Shown: positions 1 to 7,276 of the stretch, piece by piece | Position numbering within the stretch: position 1 is the first letter of the stretch | Layout: each line of letters begins with the position of its first letter | From: Rhodobacteraceae bacterium UBA7436 | GTDB taxonomy: Bacteria > Pseudomonadota > Alphaproteobacteria > Rhodobacterales > Rhodobacteraceae | NCBI GenBank assembly: GCA_002478745.1 | Contig: DLQI01000008.1 | Span: 1-11,224, forward strand | DNA: 11,224 nucleotides | Direction: 5' to 3' | Position numbers and translations under genes: made by a program | Notes under the pieces: generated by a model | What the model saw: the letters and a program-made list of their open reading frames with translations, nothing else | Databases searched by the model: none | What the model was told of the DNA's origin: nothing

Positions 1-41
1 GCCTGCGCTGAGACAAAGAAACGATGTAATTATAAAATGCT

Positions 42-833
42 TCATGGTTTGATAAATTTTGCGCCAGTGTCATGGCGTGCCCCGTCTACTTGGATCCGAC
101 CAGACCCTTTGAGAGCCACCATTTCGGCGCGTAATCTCGCCAAAGGGCCGCCCAATGCGGTTCCCAAAGAGACCTTTTCGCCGTCCACTTCTGCCTTAGC
201 AGAAACCACGGATACGATATGCGCCTCGCCATCTTTGAAGGTAAAAATTGGTGCGCCTGAGGATCCGAAATCAACGGAACATGAAGTAACCAGCACCCCT
301 TCTTGGCGTGCCAGAACAACGCACACCTCTTGTAATGATGGTGCTTCTGACCTGTCTTTGGCGTAGCTTACGACACCAACTTGATCGCCTTTTCTGGGGC
401 GCGCTGCGGTGCCAAAAGGGATAGCAGCGGTGTTGCGAATAGGTTGATCCAGTTCAAGCAAAGCCAAATCATAATGAACCCGTTCCGACAAAACTTTGCC
501 ACCGAACACATAATCAGGATGTACTACGGCACGGCGAATGTTGCGGTATGCCGAAGCCCGACCATTGCGCCAACCCGCCAGAAATTCGACAGTTTTGTGA
601 TCGATACGTTCGTTCGTTGATTTGTCGAACAGGCAATGCGCGGCTGTCAAAACAAGGTCAGGCGTAATCAATGCACCCGTGCAGAACCCTGTTCCACCAA
701 TATCCAATCGCCCGACGGCTTGCCAGGCGCGACCATCGTCGCCCGTATTCAAACGGCGCAATCGTGCATCCTGCGCAAACGCAGCAGAGGCAACAACCAA
801 GGCGATAATTGATAAAGACATCCAACGACGCAC
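42..833 (-). CDS. Exported trypsin-like serine protease (S1 family)
   Basis: A 263-residue protein with a signal peptide (residues about 1-20: two N-terminal arginines, then a hydrophobic run ending in ASAAFA, cleavage probably before QDARL) and one chymotrypsin-fold protease domain. The catalytic triad is visible: His66 in LTAAHC, Asp122 in YDLALL and Ser192 in GSSGAP. Cys51/Cys67 and Cys171/Cys185 look like the two usual disulfides. It should act in the periplasm or outside the cell; the substrate is unknown. I chose the GTG start at 833 because AGGA lies 8 bases upstream; ATG at 821 is the alternative and still leaves a hydrophobic leader. The open frame runs back to 1046, but that part lies inside glcF and has no signal-like character. 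It follows glcF after 71 bases, so it may be read through from the glc operon. The active-site motif has Ser where GDSGGP has Asp. Confidence 0.85.
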   Translation of the reverse strand: MRRWMSLSIIALVVASAAFAQDARLRRLNTGDDGRAWQAVGRLDIGGTGFCTGALITPDLVLTAAHCLFDKSTNERIDHKTVEFLAGWRNGRASAYRNIRRAVVHPDYVFGGKVLSERVHYDLALLELDQPIRNTAAIPFGTAARPRKGDQVGVVSYAKDRSEAPSLQEVCVVLARQEGVLVTSCSVDFGSSGAPIFTFKDGEAHIVSVVSAKAEVDGEKVSLGTALGGPLARLRAEMVALKGSGRIQVDGARHDTGAKFIKP

Positions 834-855
834 AGCAACGATCCTAATAGTTACC

Positions 856-874
856 CTGACCGGATATCGGTCAG
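856..874. repeat. 7-bp inverted repeat between glcF and the protease gene
   Basis: CTGACCG and CGGTCAG flank a 5-base centre (GATAT). The element sits after the glcF stop (905) and 23 bases before the GTG start of the protease gene. No T-run follows on the minus strand, so it is not a typical intrinsic terminator. It could be a weak terminator, an RNA hairpin or a protein-binding dyad. Confidence 0.4.
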
Positions 875-904
875 TTGCGGCAGAATTAGGGCATCTAAAC
901 AGAT

Positions 905-2227
905 TCAACGCAAGATTGGAACCTGTGGCTCTGCGGCTACAGCACGATCCAATGCTGGCGGACGTGGCCCACCTGTTGCCCAATCCAACAGCTCGACGGT
1001 GTGCACGATCGGAATGCCACTGGCGGATCCAATTTGCATCATGCAACCGATGTTGCCTGCGGCGATGATATCGGGGTTTTTCGCCTCAATACTGCGCACC
1101 TTTCTATCCCGCAATTGCTGGGAAATTTCAGGCTGCATCAAATTATAGGTCCCTGCAGAGCCACAACACAGGTGTGGATCACTAGGTTCAACCACTTTGA
1201 ATCCTGCCCTCTTCAACAGATCCTTGGGAAAGGTTTTGATCTGTTGACCATGCTGCAATGAACAGGCTCCATGATAGGCGATCGTCAGCTGTTGGTCCGC
1301 ACCTGTTGGCAAATCTAGGTCCATTAGAACCTCACTCACATCCTTAGCAATTCCAGCCACGCGCGCGGCGTCGGCCGCCAATGGATCATTGCGGAACATG
1401 TGCCCATAATCTTTGACCGTAGTGCCACAACCTGATGTGTTGATCACAATCGCGTCCAATCCGTCGCCATCCATTTCAGCGGCCCATGCGCGAATATTCT
1501 TGGCCGCAGCTCCGTGGCTTTCTGCTGTTTTACCCATGTGGTGTGTTAAGGCCCCACAGCACCCTGCACCCTCAGCCACAACGACTTCACAGCCAAGACG
1601 TGTCAGCAACCGTATGGTTGCATCATTGATATCTGTGTTCAGCGCCTTTTGCGCACAGCCCGTCATCAGAGCGACCCGTTTTTTACGTGCCACTTTGGGC
1701 GCAAAGGTTTGCGGATCGTCATTGCGGCTGACAGGCGGGATGATTTTCGGGGCCATTTCCAACATCGCACGCAACCGCGCATCTGGCATTAGGCGTGCAA
1801 ACGGACGGCCAATTTTCGCACCAAGCAGCGCAATCCGGAACCGTATTGGATAGGGCAGAATACGTGACAGAACCCAACGCAAAAGGCGATCAGACATGGG
1901 ACGTTTATATTTCTGTTCGATATAGTCACGCGCATGATCGACAAGGTGCATGTAGTGCACGCCAGACGGACAGGTGGACATACAGGCCAAACAACTTAGG
2001 CAACGGTCAATGTGCTTTACTGTCTTTTGGTCAGGCACACGCTCGTTCTCAAGCATGTCCTTGATCAGGTAAATGCGGCCACGCGGGCTGTCCAATTCAT
2101 CACCCAGTATTTGATAGGTCGGACATGTGGCGGTACAAAATCCGCAGTGAACGCAATTGCGCAAAATTTGGTTGGACCGCTCTATCGCAGGATCCTTAAG
2201 TTGCTCTGGTGTAAACATCGTTTGCAT
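905..2227 (-). CDS. glcF: Glycolate oxidase iron-sulfur subunit GlcF
   Basis: The electron-transfer subunit of glycolate oxidase, 440 residues, slightly longer than E. coli GlcF. Two [4Fe-4S] ferredoxin motifs are clear: CVHCGFCTATCP (Cys25, 28, 31, 35) and CLSCLACMSTCP (Cys76, 79, 82, 86). Two CCG (heterodisulfide-reductase-like) domains follow, with CCG at 223-225 and 354-356. By family knowledge it takes electrons from the FAD of GlcD and passes them towards the quinone pool at the inner membrane. The ATG at 2227 has AGGA 9 bases upstream; an ATG three codons further in is less well placed. It lies 12 bases after the small membrane protein gene and belongs to the same leftward operon as glcD and glcE. 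The last 20 or so residues (PRPPALDRAV...) look like a variable tail. Confidence 0.96.
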   Translation of the reverse strand: MQTMFTPEQLKDPAIERSNQILRNCVHCGFCTATCPTYQILGDELDSPRGRIYLIKDMLENERVPDQKTVKHIDRCLSCLACMSTCPSGVHYMHLVDHARDYIEQKYKRPMSDRLLRWVLSRILPYPIRFRIALLGAKIGRPFARLMPDARLRAMLEMAPKIIPPVSRNDDPQTFAPKVARKKRVALMTGCAQKALNTDINDATIRLLTRLGCEVVVAEGAGCCGALTHHMGKTAESHGAAAKNIRAWAAEMDGDGLDAIVINTSGCGTTVKDYGHMFRNDPLAADAARVAGIAKDVSEVLMDLDLPTGADQQLTIAYHGACSLQHGQQIKTFPKDLLKRAGFKVVEPSDPHLCCGSAGTYNLMQPEISQQLRDRKVRSIEAKNPDIIAAGNIGCMMQIGSASGIPIVHTVELLDWATGGPRPPALDRAVAAEPQVPILR

Positions 2228-2239
2228 CTGTCGAAATCC

Positions 2240-2605
2240 TTACAAAGTCATCATTCGGGCTGAGGCAAGCCCGAACCACGGAACCGTTGTTGCCAAGGCC
2301 CCAATTATTGCCGTCCAGCGGCGCATTAGGGGGCGGTTATCAAGTTGGCGAAATCGCTGCGCCAGGAAAACAATCACCGCGATCCACGCCAGCCAAATGA
2401 ATCCAACCCCTGCCAAGGTGTAAAAGGCGTCCAGCCCCCATCCACCTGACAGGTAACGCAAAGAGGCGCTCATTCCTGTCGAGCCAACGACCAAACAAAC
2501 CAATCCAATGGATCGACGTTTTGATGGAGCCAGCCGCAAAAGCAACAGAAAGGCCAATGGTCCCGCGACGAACACCGCTAAAAATATGGTCACCAAAGGG
2601 GTCAT
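2240..2605 (-). CDS. Small four-helix membrane protein within the glc operon
   Basis: A 121-residue hydrophobic protein with probably four membrane helices, at about residues 4-24, 33-50, 60-83 and 96-115. Short basic loops (SKRR at 28-31; RPLMRR at 91-96) suggest an orientation. I do not recognise a named domain and see no cofactor ligands or catalytic motif. The ATG at 2605 overlaps the glcE stop by one base (TGATG), which suggests translational coupling; a TTG one codon upstream is a less likely start. The glcF ATG follows 12 bases after its stop. Its place between two subunits of one enzyme suggests a partner role, such as a membrane anchor or assembly factor for GlcDEF, but that is inference from position only. 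E. coli glcDEF, as I recall, has no gene at this place. Confidence 0.85.
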   Translation of the reverse strand: MTPLVTIFLAVFVAGPLAFLLLLRLAPSKRRSIGLVCLVVGSTGMSASLRYLSGGWGLDAFYTLAGVGFIWLAWIAVIVFLAQRFRQLDNRPLMRRWTAIIGALATTVPWFGLASARMMTL

Positions 2606-3705
2606 CAAGCGTTCATCAATCCTGCGTTCAAAATGCCACGCGGATCAAACCGCTGACGCAGTCCTGCGGACAATGCGGCAACGCCTGCGGTTTCTGGTTG
2701 AAAACGTGGTTGCCCTGTCCCACGCACCAAAGTGGCGTGGCCCGAGATGCCTGACAATTTGGCGCGCACGTCGCTCCCTTGTTCAGTCCGTACCCAGACC
2801 AATCCACCTGCCCAATCAAATTGGGCCTCCAGCGGATCAATTGCTGCGACAACGGCTGGACCATCTGAGGGTTTTACCGAAATGCGCCAGACATCCCCAT
2901 CTTTGCCATGGAAATTTTCAACGTCGCGCACAGCAGCCCATGCGTCATCGGCATTTTCTATTACCGTGATCTCGCCGCCAAACTTCGCCAGTGCTTCACG
3001 CAATTGCGCGGTGCGGTAGCTGACAGAATCTGTGAACCCCTCAACGCGGATCATCGTTACGCCTGTATCGCCATTGGGCAGATGCGCAGCACCGCTGACA
3101 TCGAATGGAGACCCAAGTGCTGCAGCCATCGCACCAACGGCATCATTCATCTCCAATCCGTGCACGCACAACGTTGCGTCGGCTTCGGGCATCGGTAGCA
3201 CCTTTAGGGACAGTTCACTTAGAACCCCCAATGTTCCCCAACTGCCCGACATCAGCTTGACCAAATCATAACCGGTCACGTTCTTCATCACGCGCCCACC
3301 GTTTTTCACGATCGTACCCTGCCCGTCTACAAACCGAACGCCCAAGGTAAAATCACGCGCGGCACCCACTTGGATACGACGTGGGCCACTGATATTACCC
3401 GCAACAATACCACCGATTGTCGGTTCTCCCTCTAGACCCAGCAGACCGCGATAATCCATCGGCTCGAACGCCAAACGCTGCCGTTCACCCGCCAACGTGG
3501 TTTCGATTTCAGACAGTTCTGTTCCCGCCTTAACCACAACCGTCAATGCGCCCGGTTCATACAGATCAATCCCCTTCAGGCCGTTTGTATTCAGCACATC
3601 GCCATCAACGCCGACACCGCGTGTACCGCCACCTTTGATCGCTATGGGCCCTTTGGCTTGGGACACGCATTCGGACAGTTCTTGTTCACTTGTCGGGGTC
3701 ATCAT
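2605..3705 (-). CDS. glcE: Glycolate oxidase FAD-binding subunit GlcE
   Basis: The second flavin-fold subunit of glycolate oxidase, 366 residues, close to the usual 350-370. It has an FAD-binding PCMH domain in the N-terminal half: the pyrophosphate-loop region GGGTRG (25-30), TIGGIVAGNISGPRR (96-110) and the highly typical stretch at 136-171 (GGRVMKNVTGYDL, then SGSWGTLGVLSE). The C-terminus, RFDPRGILNAG, is the usual family ending. GlcE is like a shortened GlcD lacking most of the large substrate domain, and in E. coli is required with GlcD and GlcF for activity. Two successive ATGs at 3705 and 3702 could serve as start; GGAA lies 5 bases before the first. It follows glcD after 33 bases, and its TGA overlaps the ATG of the small membrane protein gene. 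Confidence 0.96.
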   Translation of the reverse strand: MMTPTSEQELSECVSQAKGPIAIKGGGTRGVGVDGDVLNTNGLKGIDLYEPGALTVVVKAGTELSEIETTLAGERQRLAFEPMDYRGLLGLEGEPTIGGIVAGNISGPRRIQVGAARDFTLGVRFVDGQGTIVKNGGRVMKNVTGYDLVKLMSGSWGTLGVLSELSLKVLPMPEADATLCVHGLEMNDAVGAMAAALGSPFDVSGAAHLPNGDTGVTMIRVEGFTDSVSYRTAQLREALAKFGGEITVIENADDAWAAVRDVENFHGKDGDVWRISVKPSDGPAVVAAIDPLEAQFDWAGGLVWVRTEQGSDVRAKLSGISGHATLVRGTGQPRFQPETAGVAALSAGLRQRFDPRGILNAGLMNA

Positions 3706-3738
3706 CAGTGTTCCATCGATTGTATTGTGAGGGCAATT

Positions 3739-5187
3739 TTATTCAGCAGCGATTTGTTCGGCGCGGCGATCGTGTGAGACCGCAAGCGGAAACACCTTGG
3801 CTGCGTTCAACAACCAATGCGGATCAAACACATCTTTGACGGCCAACTGCGCTTCAAGATCGGCGGGGGCATATTGATAAGTCATCAAATCCCGTTTCTC
3901 GATCCCAACGCCATGTTCGCCCGTCAAACACCCGCCTGCATCAACGCAAAGCTTAAGGATTTCTGCACCCATCTCTTCGCACAGTTCCAGATCACCAGGT
4001 TTGTTTGCATCGAACAAAATCAATGGGTGCATGTTCCCGTCTCCAGCGTGGAAAACATTCCCTACGGGCAGACCAAACTGGTCGGACAATTCACCGATAC
4101 GGCGCAACACCATGGGCAATTCAGAAACAGGGATCGTCCCGTCCAGACACATGTAATCGCTGATCTGACCCATCGCACCAAAGGCGCTTTTGCGGCCCAA
4201 CCAAATCGCAGCACTTTCTTCGGCTGATTTGCTTTCGCGTACTTCAACTGGATTGTGTTGGTTCGCGATTTTCACAATGCGCGCCAACTGGTCGTCGATC
4301 TCGGCCTCTGATCCCTCAACCTCAATGATCAGCAAAGCCTGACAATCTGGGTACCCTGCTTGGGCGAACTCTTCGGAGGTTTTAATGCACAGCGCGTCCA
4401 TAAATTCGATCGCAACAGGCAGAACACCTGCCTTGATGATGTCAGACACACATGCGCCTGCGACCTCATTGTCGTCGAACCCCACCAATACAGGGCGCGC
4501 ACCCTCTGGTTTGTGCAAGATCCGCAATGTCGCTTCGGTCACAACGCCAAGCTGCCCTTCAGACCCGCAAATCAGACCAAGTAAATCCAGATTGCCAGCA
4601 TCCAGATGAGCTCCGCCAATTTCGACGATTTCACCCGTCATCAAAACCATCGTGACACCCATCAGGTTGTTTGTCGTCACGCCGTACTTAAGACAGTGCG
4701 CCCCACCCGAGTTCATCGCGATATTACCCGCAATCGCACAGGCCAATTGGCTGCTGGGGTCCGGGGCGTAAAAGAACCCGTCTTCTTCAACCGCGCCTGT
4801 AACGCTTAAATTGGTACGGCCCGTTTGGACGCGAATATAGCGATCTGGATAGTTTGTTTCGATCACGTCGTTCATCCGCGCCACGCCCAAGATCACGCAA
4901 TCCGCAGTCGGCAACGCGCCACCAGCAAGCGATGTACCAGAGCCGCGAGGGACAACAGGCACGCCTTCTTCATGGCAAATGTGCAAGACGTCAGACACCT
5001 CTTGGGTCGTGGTGGGCAACACTGCCGCCATGGGTGGGCAGCGATAGGCCGTCAGCGCGTCACATTCATACGCGCGCGTTTCCATTTCGTCGTGGATCAC
5101 AGCATCCATAGGCAACACACCTTGCAGCCGTTCGACCACACGGGATTTGCGCGAGAGAACCGATTGTGAAGGGACAGGCATTTCCAT
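3739..5187 (-). CDS. glcD: Glycolate oxidase catalytic subunit GlcD
   Basis: The FAD-linked subunit that oxidises glycolate (and usually D-lactate) to the 2-oxoacid; 482 residues, near the 499 of E. coli GlcD. The N-terminal FAD-binding (PCMH) domain shows RGSGTSLAGG (81-90), GNIAMNSGG (154-162) and ICGSEGQLGVVTEATL (206-221). The C-terminal FAD-oxidase domain shows the conserved FHAGDGNMHP (379-388, probable metal or substrate site), GEHGVGIEKR (423-432) and DPHWLLNAAKVFP (455-467). I chose ATG 5187 because AAGGA lies 7 bases upstream; the frame stays open to 5232, but that extension would run across the promoter and operator. It is the first gene of the leftward glc operon, which should let the cell use phytoplankton glycolate, a role known from marine bacteria. 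Confidence 0.96.
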   Translation of the reverse strand: MEMPVPSQSVLSRKSRVVERLQGVLPMDAVIHDEMETRAYECDALTAYRCPPMAAVLPTTTQEVSDVLHICHEEGVPVVPRGSGTSLAGGALPTADCVILGVARMNDVIETNYPDRYIRVQTGRTNLSVTGAVEEDGFFYAPDPSSQLACAIAGNIAMNSGGAHCLKYGVTTNNLMGVTMVLMTGEIVEIGGAHLDAGNLDLLGLICGSEGQLGVVTEATLRILHKPEGARPVLVGFDDNEVAGACVSDIIKAGVLPVAIEFMDALCIKTSEEFAQAGYPDCQALLIIEVEGSEAEIDDQLARIVKIANQHNPVEVRESKSAEESAAIWLGRKSAFGAMGQISDYMCLDGTIPVSELPMVLRRIGELSDQFGLPVGNVFHAGDGNMHPLILFDANKPGDLELCEEMGAEILKLCVDAGGCLTGEHGVGIEKRDLMTYQYAPADLEAQLAVKDVFDPHWLLNAAKVFPLAVSHDRRAEQIAAE

Positions 5188-5211
5188 AGCAGAATCCTTA
5201 GCGTGGATAAT

Positions 5212-5243
5212 TTGGTAAAGTAATATTACCAATTTATCGGTAT
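5212..5243. promoter_or_regulatory. Operator-like element: spaced GGTA half-sites over the glcD promoter
   Basis: A perfect 7-bp inverted repeat, TTGGTAA (5212-5218) and TTACCAA (5226-5232), with a 7-base centre, brackets the glcD -10 box (5220-5225). A third half-site, GGTAT (5239-5243), lies next to it in the -35 to -10 spacer, giving half-site centres about 12-13 bases apart. TGGT...ACCA dyads are typical of GntR-family regulators of the FadR subfamily, which includes the glycolate regulator GlcC. The regulator is not in this window, so this assignment is inference; the placement suggests repression. Confidence 0.45.
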
Positions 5244-5248
5244 GGCAA
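5220..5248 (-). promoter_or_regulatory. Candidate sigma70 promoter for glcDEF
   Basis: Read leftward, TTGCCA (5248-5243, five of six matches to TTGACA) is separated by 17 bases from TATTAC (5225-5220, four of six matches to TATAAT). Transcription would start near 5213, leaving a leader of about 25 bases before the glcD ATG with its AAGGA site. It is the best promoter-like pair in this 90-bp divergent region and is overlapped by the operator-like repeat. Confidence 0.5.
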
Positions 5249-5277
5249 GTTTCTTCGGCACCAGCTAACGTTCAGGT

Positions 5278-5976
5278 ATGACATGGACCGATCGTTTTAC
5301 ACTTTTTTCATCGCTTGATTTTGCAGGCCTCACTTTTGTTATTATCAGCTGGGCCATCGTTGGTTGGGTCATTGAAAACCCACCCACGCATCGACCATCC
5401 GTGTCGATGTTGATGGGGCAGTACCGTCGCGAATGGATGGTTCAAATGACCACCCGACAGCCGCGTATTTTCGATGCACAGATCATCGGTAGCTTGCGCC
5501 AAGGCACCGCATTCTTTGCGTCCACTTCGATGTTGGCAATTGGCGGTACGCTGGCGTTGGTTGGCAATGGTGAAGAACTAAGCGGCTTTGCCAATGAGCT
5601 AACCTTGGGTCAAGATCCCGCATTTGTTTGGGAGGTCAAGCTGATGGCAATCGCGTTGTTTCTGACCAATGCGTTCTTAAAATTCGTGTGGTCCAACCGC
5701 CTGTTTGGATACACCGCCGTTTTGGTTGCAGCGACCCCGAACGACACAACTGATCCACTTTGTTTACCACGCGCACGTCAGGCTGCAGAGATCGGAATAA
5801 CTGCTGCACGTGGTTTTAACCGTGGCCTGCGCAGCTTATATTTCGCGCTGGCAACAGCCGCATGGATTGCGGGTGCGGTTCCGCTGATTGCGGCAACTCT
5901 GTTCACCATCGGTGTTTTGTATCGCCGCGAGTTTGCCTCTCAATCCCGCCTAATTTTGATTGACCCACCATCGTAA
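5278..5976 (+). CDS. DUF599-family integral membrane protein
   Basis: A 232-residue membrane protein with about four or five hydrophobic segments (roughly 15-32, 76-96, 118-150 and 187-215). The stretch FNRGLRSLYFALATAAW (180-196) and the terminal YRREFASQSR (215-224) match my memory of the DUF599 family, whose function is unknown. It is divergent from glcD with only 90 bases between the two start codons, so the genes may share regulation. The start is fixed: an in-frame TAA lies at 5266-5268, and no other start codon occurs before the first membrane helix. The start is odd because the only Shine-Dalgarno-like AGG is one base before the ATG, so translation may be weak or leaderless. The MAPEG gene follows after 27 bases. 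Confidence 0.82.
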   Translation: MTWTDRFTLFSSLDFAGLTFVIISWAIVGWVIENPPTHRPSVSMLMGQYRREWMVQMTTRQPRIFDAQIIGSLRQGTAFFASTSMLAIGGTLALVGNGEELSGFANELTLGQDPAFVWEVKLMAIALFLTNAFLKFVWSNRLFGYTAVLVAATPNDTTDPLCLPRARQAAEIGITAARGFNRGLRSLYFALATAAWIAGAVPLIAATLFTIGVLYRREFASQSRLILIDPPS

Positions 5977-6003
5977 TTTGAAACCTTTGAGGACTATTTG
6001 AAC

Positions 6004-6402
6004 ATGGATACCATCTCGCTTCCGATCACCACCCTTCTAACATGTGGGCTGGCATTTTTGCTTTTGGCCCTCAGCTGGACAGTCATCAAAGGACGCCGGT
6101 CTCTGAGCCTTTCAACCGGTGACGGCGGTGATAGCATGATGGAACGCCGTATCCGTGCACAAGGAAACCTTGCTGAATATGCCCCCATCTTTGTCATCCT
6201 GATTGCACTGGCAGAACTTCAAGGCGGCAACGCGGTTGTTGTCTCAATCTTGGCGTCGGTGTTCTTCGTTGGGCGTCTTGCACATGGTTATGCCTTTGCC
6301 TTCACCGAGAAAAACATGAAGTTGCGGGTCCGCGGTATGATGGCGACCCTGTTTGGGATTTCTGCAACCTCTTTATATAATTTGGCTTTGCTGATCACCT
6401 AA
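6004..6402 (+). CDS. MAPEG-family membrane protein
   Basis: A 132-residue protein with four membrane helices (about 8-28, 59-78, 78-95 and 112-131) and the MAPEG signature: RRIRAQGNLAEYAP at 48-61, in which Arg, Gln, Asn and Glu are the conserved positions, followed by AELQG and then RLAHGYAF (91-98). Eukaryotic MAPEG members are glutathione-dependent enzymes of eicosanoid and detoxification metabolism; the physiological substrate of bacterial relatives of this type is generally unknown. The ATG at 6004 has GAGGA 10 bases upstream; a TTG at 5998 would be only 4 bases from it, so ATG is preferred. It is probably co-transcribed with the DUF599 gene 27 bases upstream and converges on rlmH, with 16 bases between the stops. 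Confidence 0.92.
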   Translation: MDTISLPITTLLTCGLAFLLLALSWTVIKGRRSLSLSTGDGGDSMMERRIRAQGNLAEYAPIFVILIALAELQGGNAVVVSILASVFFVGRLAHGYAFAFTEKNMKLRVRGMMATLFGISATSLYNLALLIT

Positions 6403-6418
6403 GGGATCCACGCGTTGC

Positions 6419-6889
6419 TCAAACCCTGTGGTAGGGCGAGCCTGCAAGAATAGATGCTGCGCGGTACAATTGTTCGCTCAGCATCACACGCACCATCATG
6501 TGCGGCCACACCATTGCACCGAATGACAGCAAGTGATCGGCATCTGCGCGCAGGGATGGATCAATACCATCCGCACCACCAATAACAAACGCAACATCAC
6601 CGCGCCCTGCGTCCCGCCAGTTGCCCAATCGTTTGGCAAACGCGGGCGAGGTTTCGACCTTGCCCCGCTCATCAAGACAGCAAATCACACAGCCCTTGGG
6701 CAAGGCACGGCGCAGCAATTCAGCTTCTGCGCCCATTCCTGCGTTTTTGCGATCTTCGACCTCAACGACTTTAACTGGGCCAAGGCCCAGCGCCCGCCCC
6801 GTGCGGTCAAATCGTGTGGTGTAATCTGAAATGAGGTCCGCTTCGGGGCCAGCCCGCAGCCGGCCCACAGCGCAGATATGTACACGCAT
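6419..6889 (-). CDS. rlmH: 23S rRNA (pseudouridine(1915)-N3)-methyltransferase RlmH
   Basis: A SPOUT-class methyltransferase that N3-methylates pseudouridine 1915 in helix 69 of 23S rRNA, on assembled 70S ribosomes and with S-adenosylmethionine as donor. Its 156 residues match the family length (about 155). Visible motifs are LDERGK (72-77), the SAM-binding knot region FVIGGADG (101-108), SFGAMVWPHMMVRVMLSEQ (122-140) and the C-terminal PYHR (152-155). The ATG at 6889 has no clear Shine-Dalgarno sequence and lies 12 bases after the rsfS stop, so it is probably translated by coupling from rsfS. rsfS-rlmH adjacency is very common in bacteria. Confidence 0.96.
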   Translation of the reverse strand: MRVHICAVGRLRAGPEADLISDYTTRFDRTGRALGLGPVKVVEVEDRKNAGMGAEAELLRRALPKGCVICCLDERGKVETSPAFAKRLGNWRDAGRGDVAFVIGGADGIDPSLRADADHLLSFGAMVWPHMMVRVMLSEQLYRAASILAGSPYHRV

Positions 6890-6901
6890 CTAAATGCGCA
6901 A

Positions 6902-7276
6902 TCAGGTGGACTGTTCTGACTCGATGTCAGCAGGTGACAACTGCCACATTTTTTCCAACTGATAGAACTCACGCACTTCAGGACGGAAGACGTGAACGAT
7001 GATATCGCCTGTATCAACCAAAACCCAGTCGCCTGTGTTCTTACCTTCGATACGTGAGAAGTGACCGAATTCAGTCTTCAAACGCTCAACCAGCTTTTCA
7101 GAGATTGCAGAAACTTGACGCGAGGAACGACCCGAGCAAACCACCATGTGGTCGCCAATAGCCGTTTTGCCGCGCAGATCGATCTGCACAACGTCTTCAG
7201 CTTTGTCATCATCAAGGGATGAAAGGACGGCGGCCAACAGCGTGTCGCTTGTCGCTTTAGAGTAAGCAGATGCCAT
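6902..7276 (-). CDS. rsfS: Ribosome silencing factor RsfS
   Basis: A protein of the Iojap/DUF143 family, which binds ribosomal protein L14 (uL14) and blocks joining of the subunits under poor nutrition. With the ATG at 7276 it has 124 residues. The conserved core is plain: SLDDDKAEDVVQIDLRGK (20-37), GDHMVVCSGRSSRQV (41-55), then TGDWVLVDTGDIIVHVF (81-97) and REFYQLEKMW (102-111). GGAG lies 8 bases before this ATG. The start is uncertain: the frame is open back to a TAG at 7342-7340, with a GTG at 7309 and a CTG at 7327, and the CTG lies 8 bases after a perfect AGGAGG. A short out-of-frame ORF also ends on the ATG. It lies 184 bases downstream of the channel gene, so it probably has its own promoter, with rlmH as second gene. 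Confidence 0.94.
   Translation of the reverse strand: MASAYSKATSDTLLAAVLSSLDDDKAEDVVQIDLRGKTAIGDHMVVCSGRSSRQVSAISEKLVERLKTEFGHFSRIEGKNTGDWVLVDTGDIIVHVFRPEVREFYQLEKMWQLSPADIESEQST

Noticed and set aside
29..34. A perfect TATAAT on the minus strand, as a promoter for a gene beyond the left edge.
   Set aside because: No acceptable -35 element stands at 16-18 bases; AT-rich sequence after a stop codon gives such matches by chance, and the gene itself is outside the window.
834..1046. N-terminal extension of the protease frame back to a TTG at 1046.
   Set aside because: It lies mostly inside glcF on the same strand in another frame, and the signal peptide begins only at the GTG at 833.
5188..5232. 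Longer GlcD start at 5232.
   Set aside because: It would place coding sequence across the promoter and operator; the ATG at 5187 has AAGGA at good spacing and gives the family length.
6403..6418. Shared bidirectional terminator between the MAPEG gene and rlmH.
   Set aside because: The 16-base gap contains no usable stem-loop; termination must occur inside the opposing genes or by another route.
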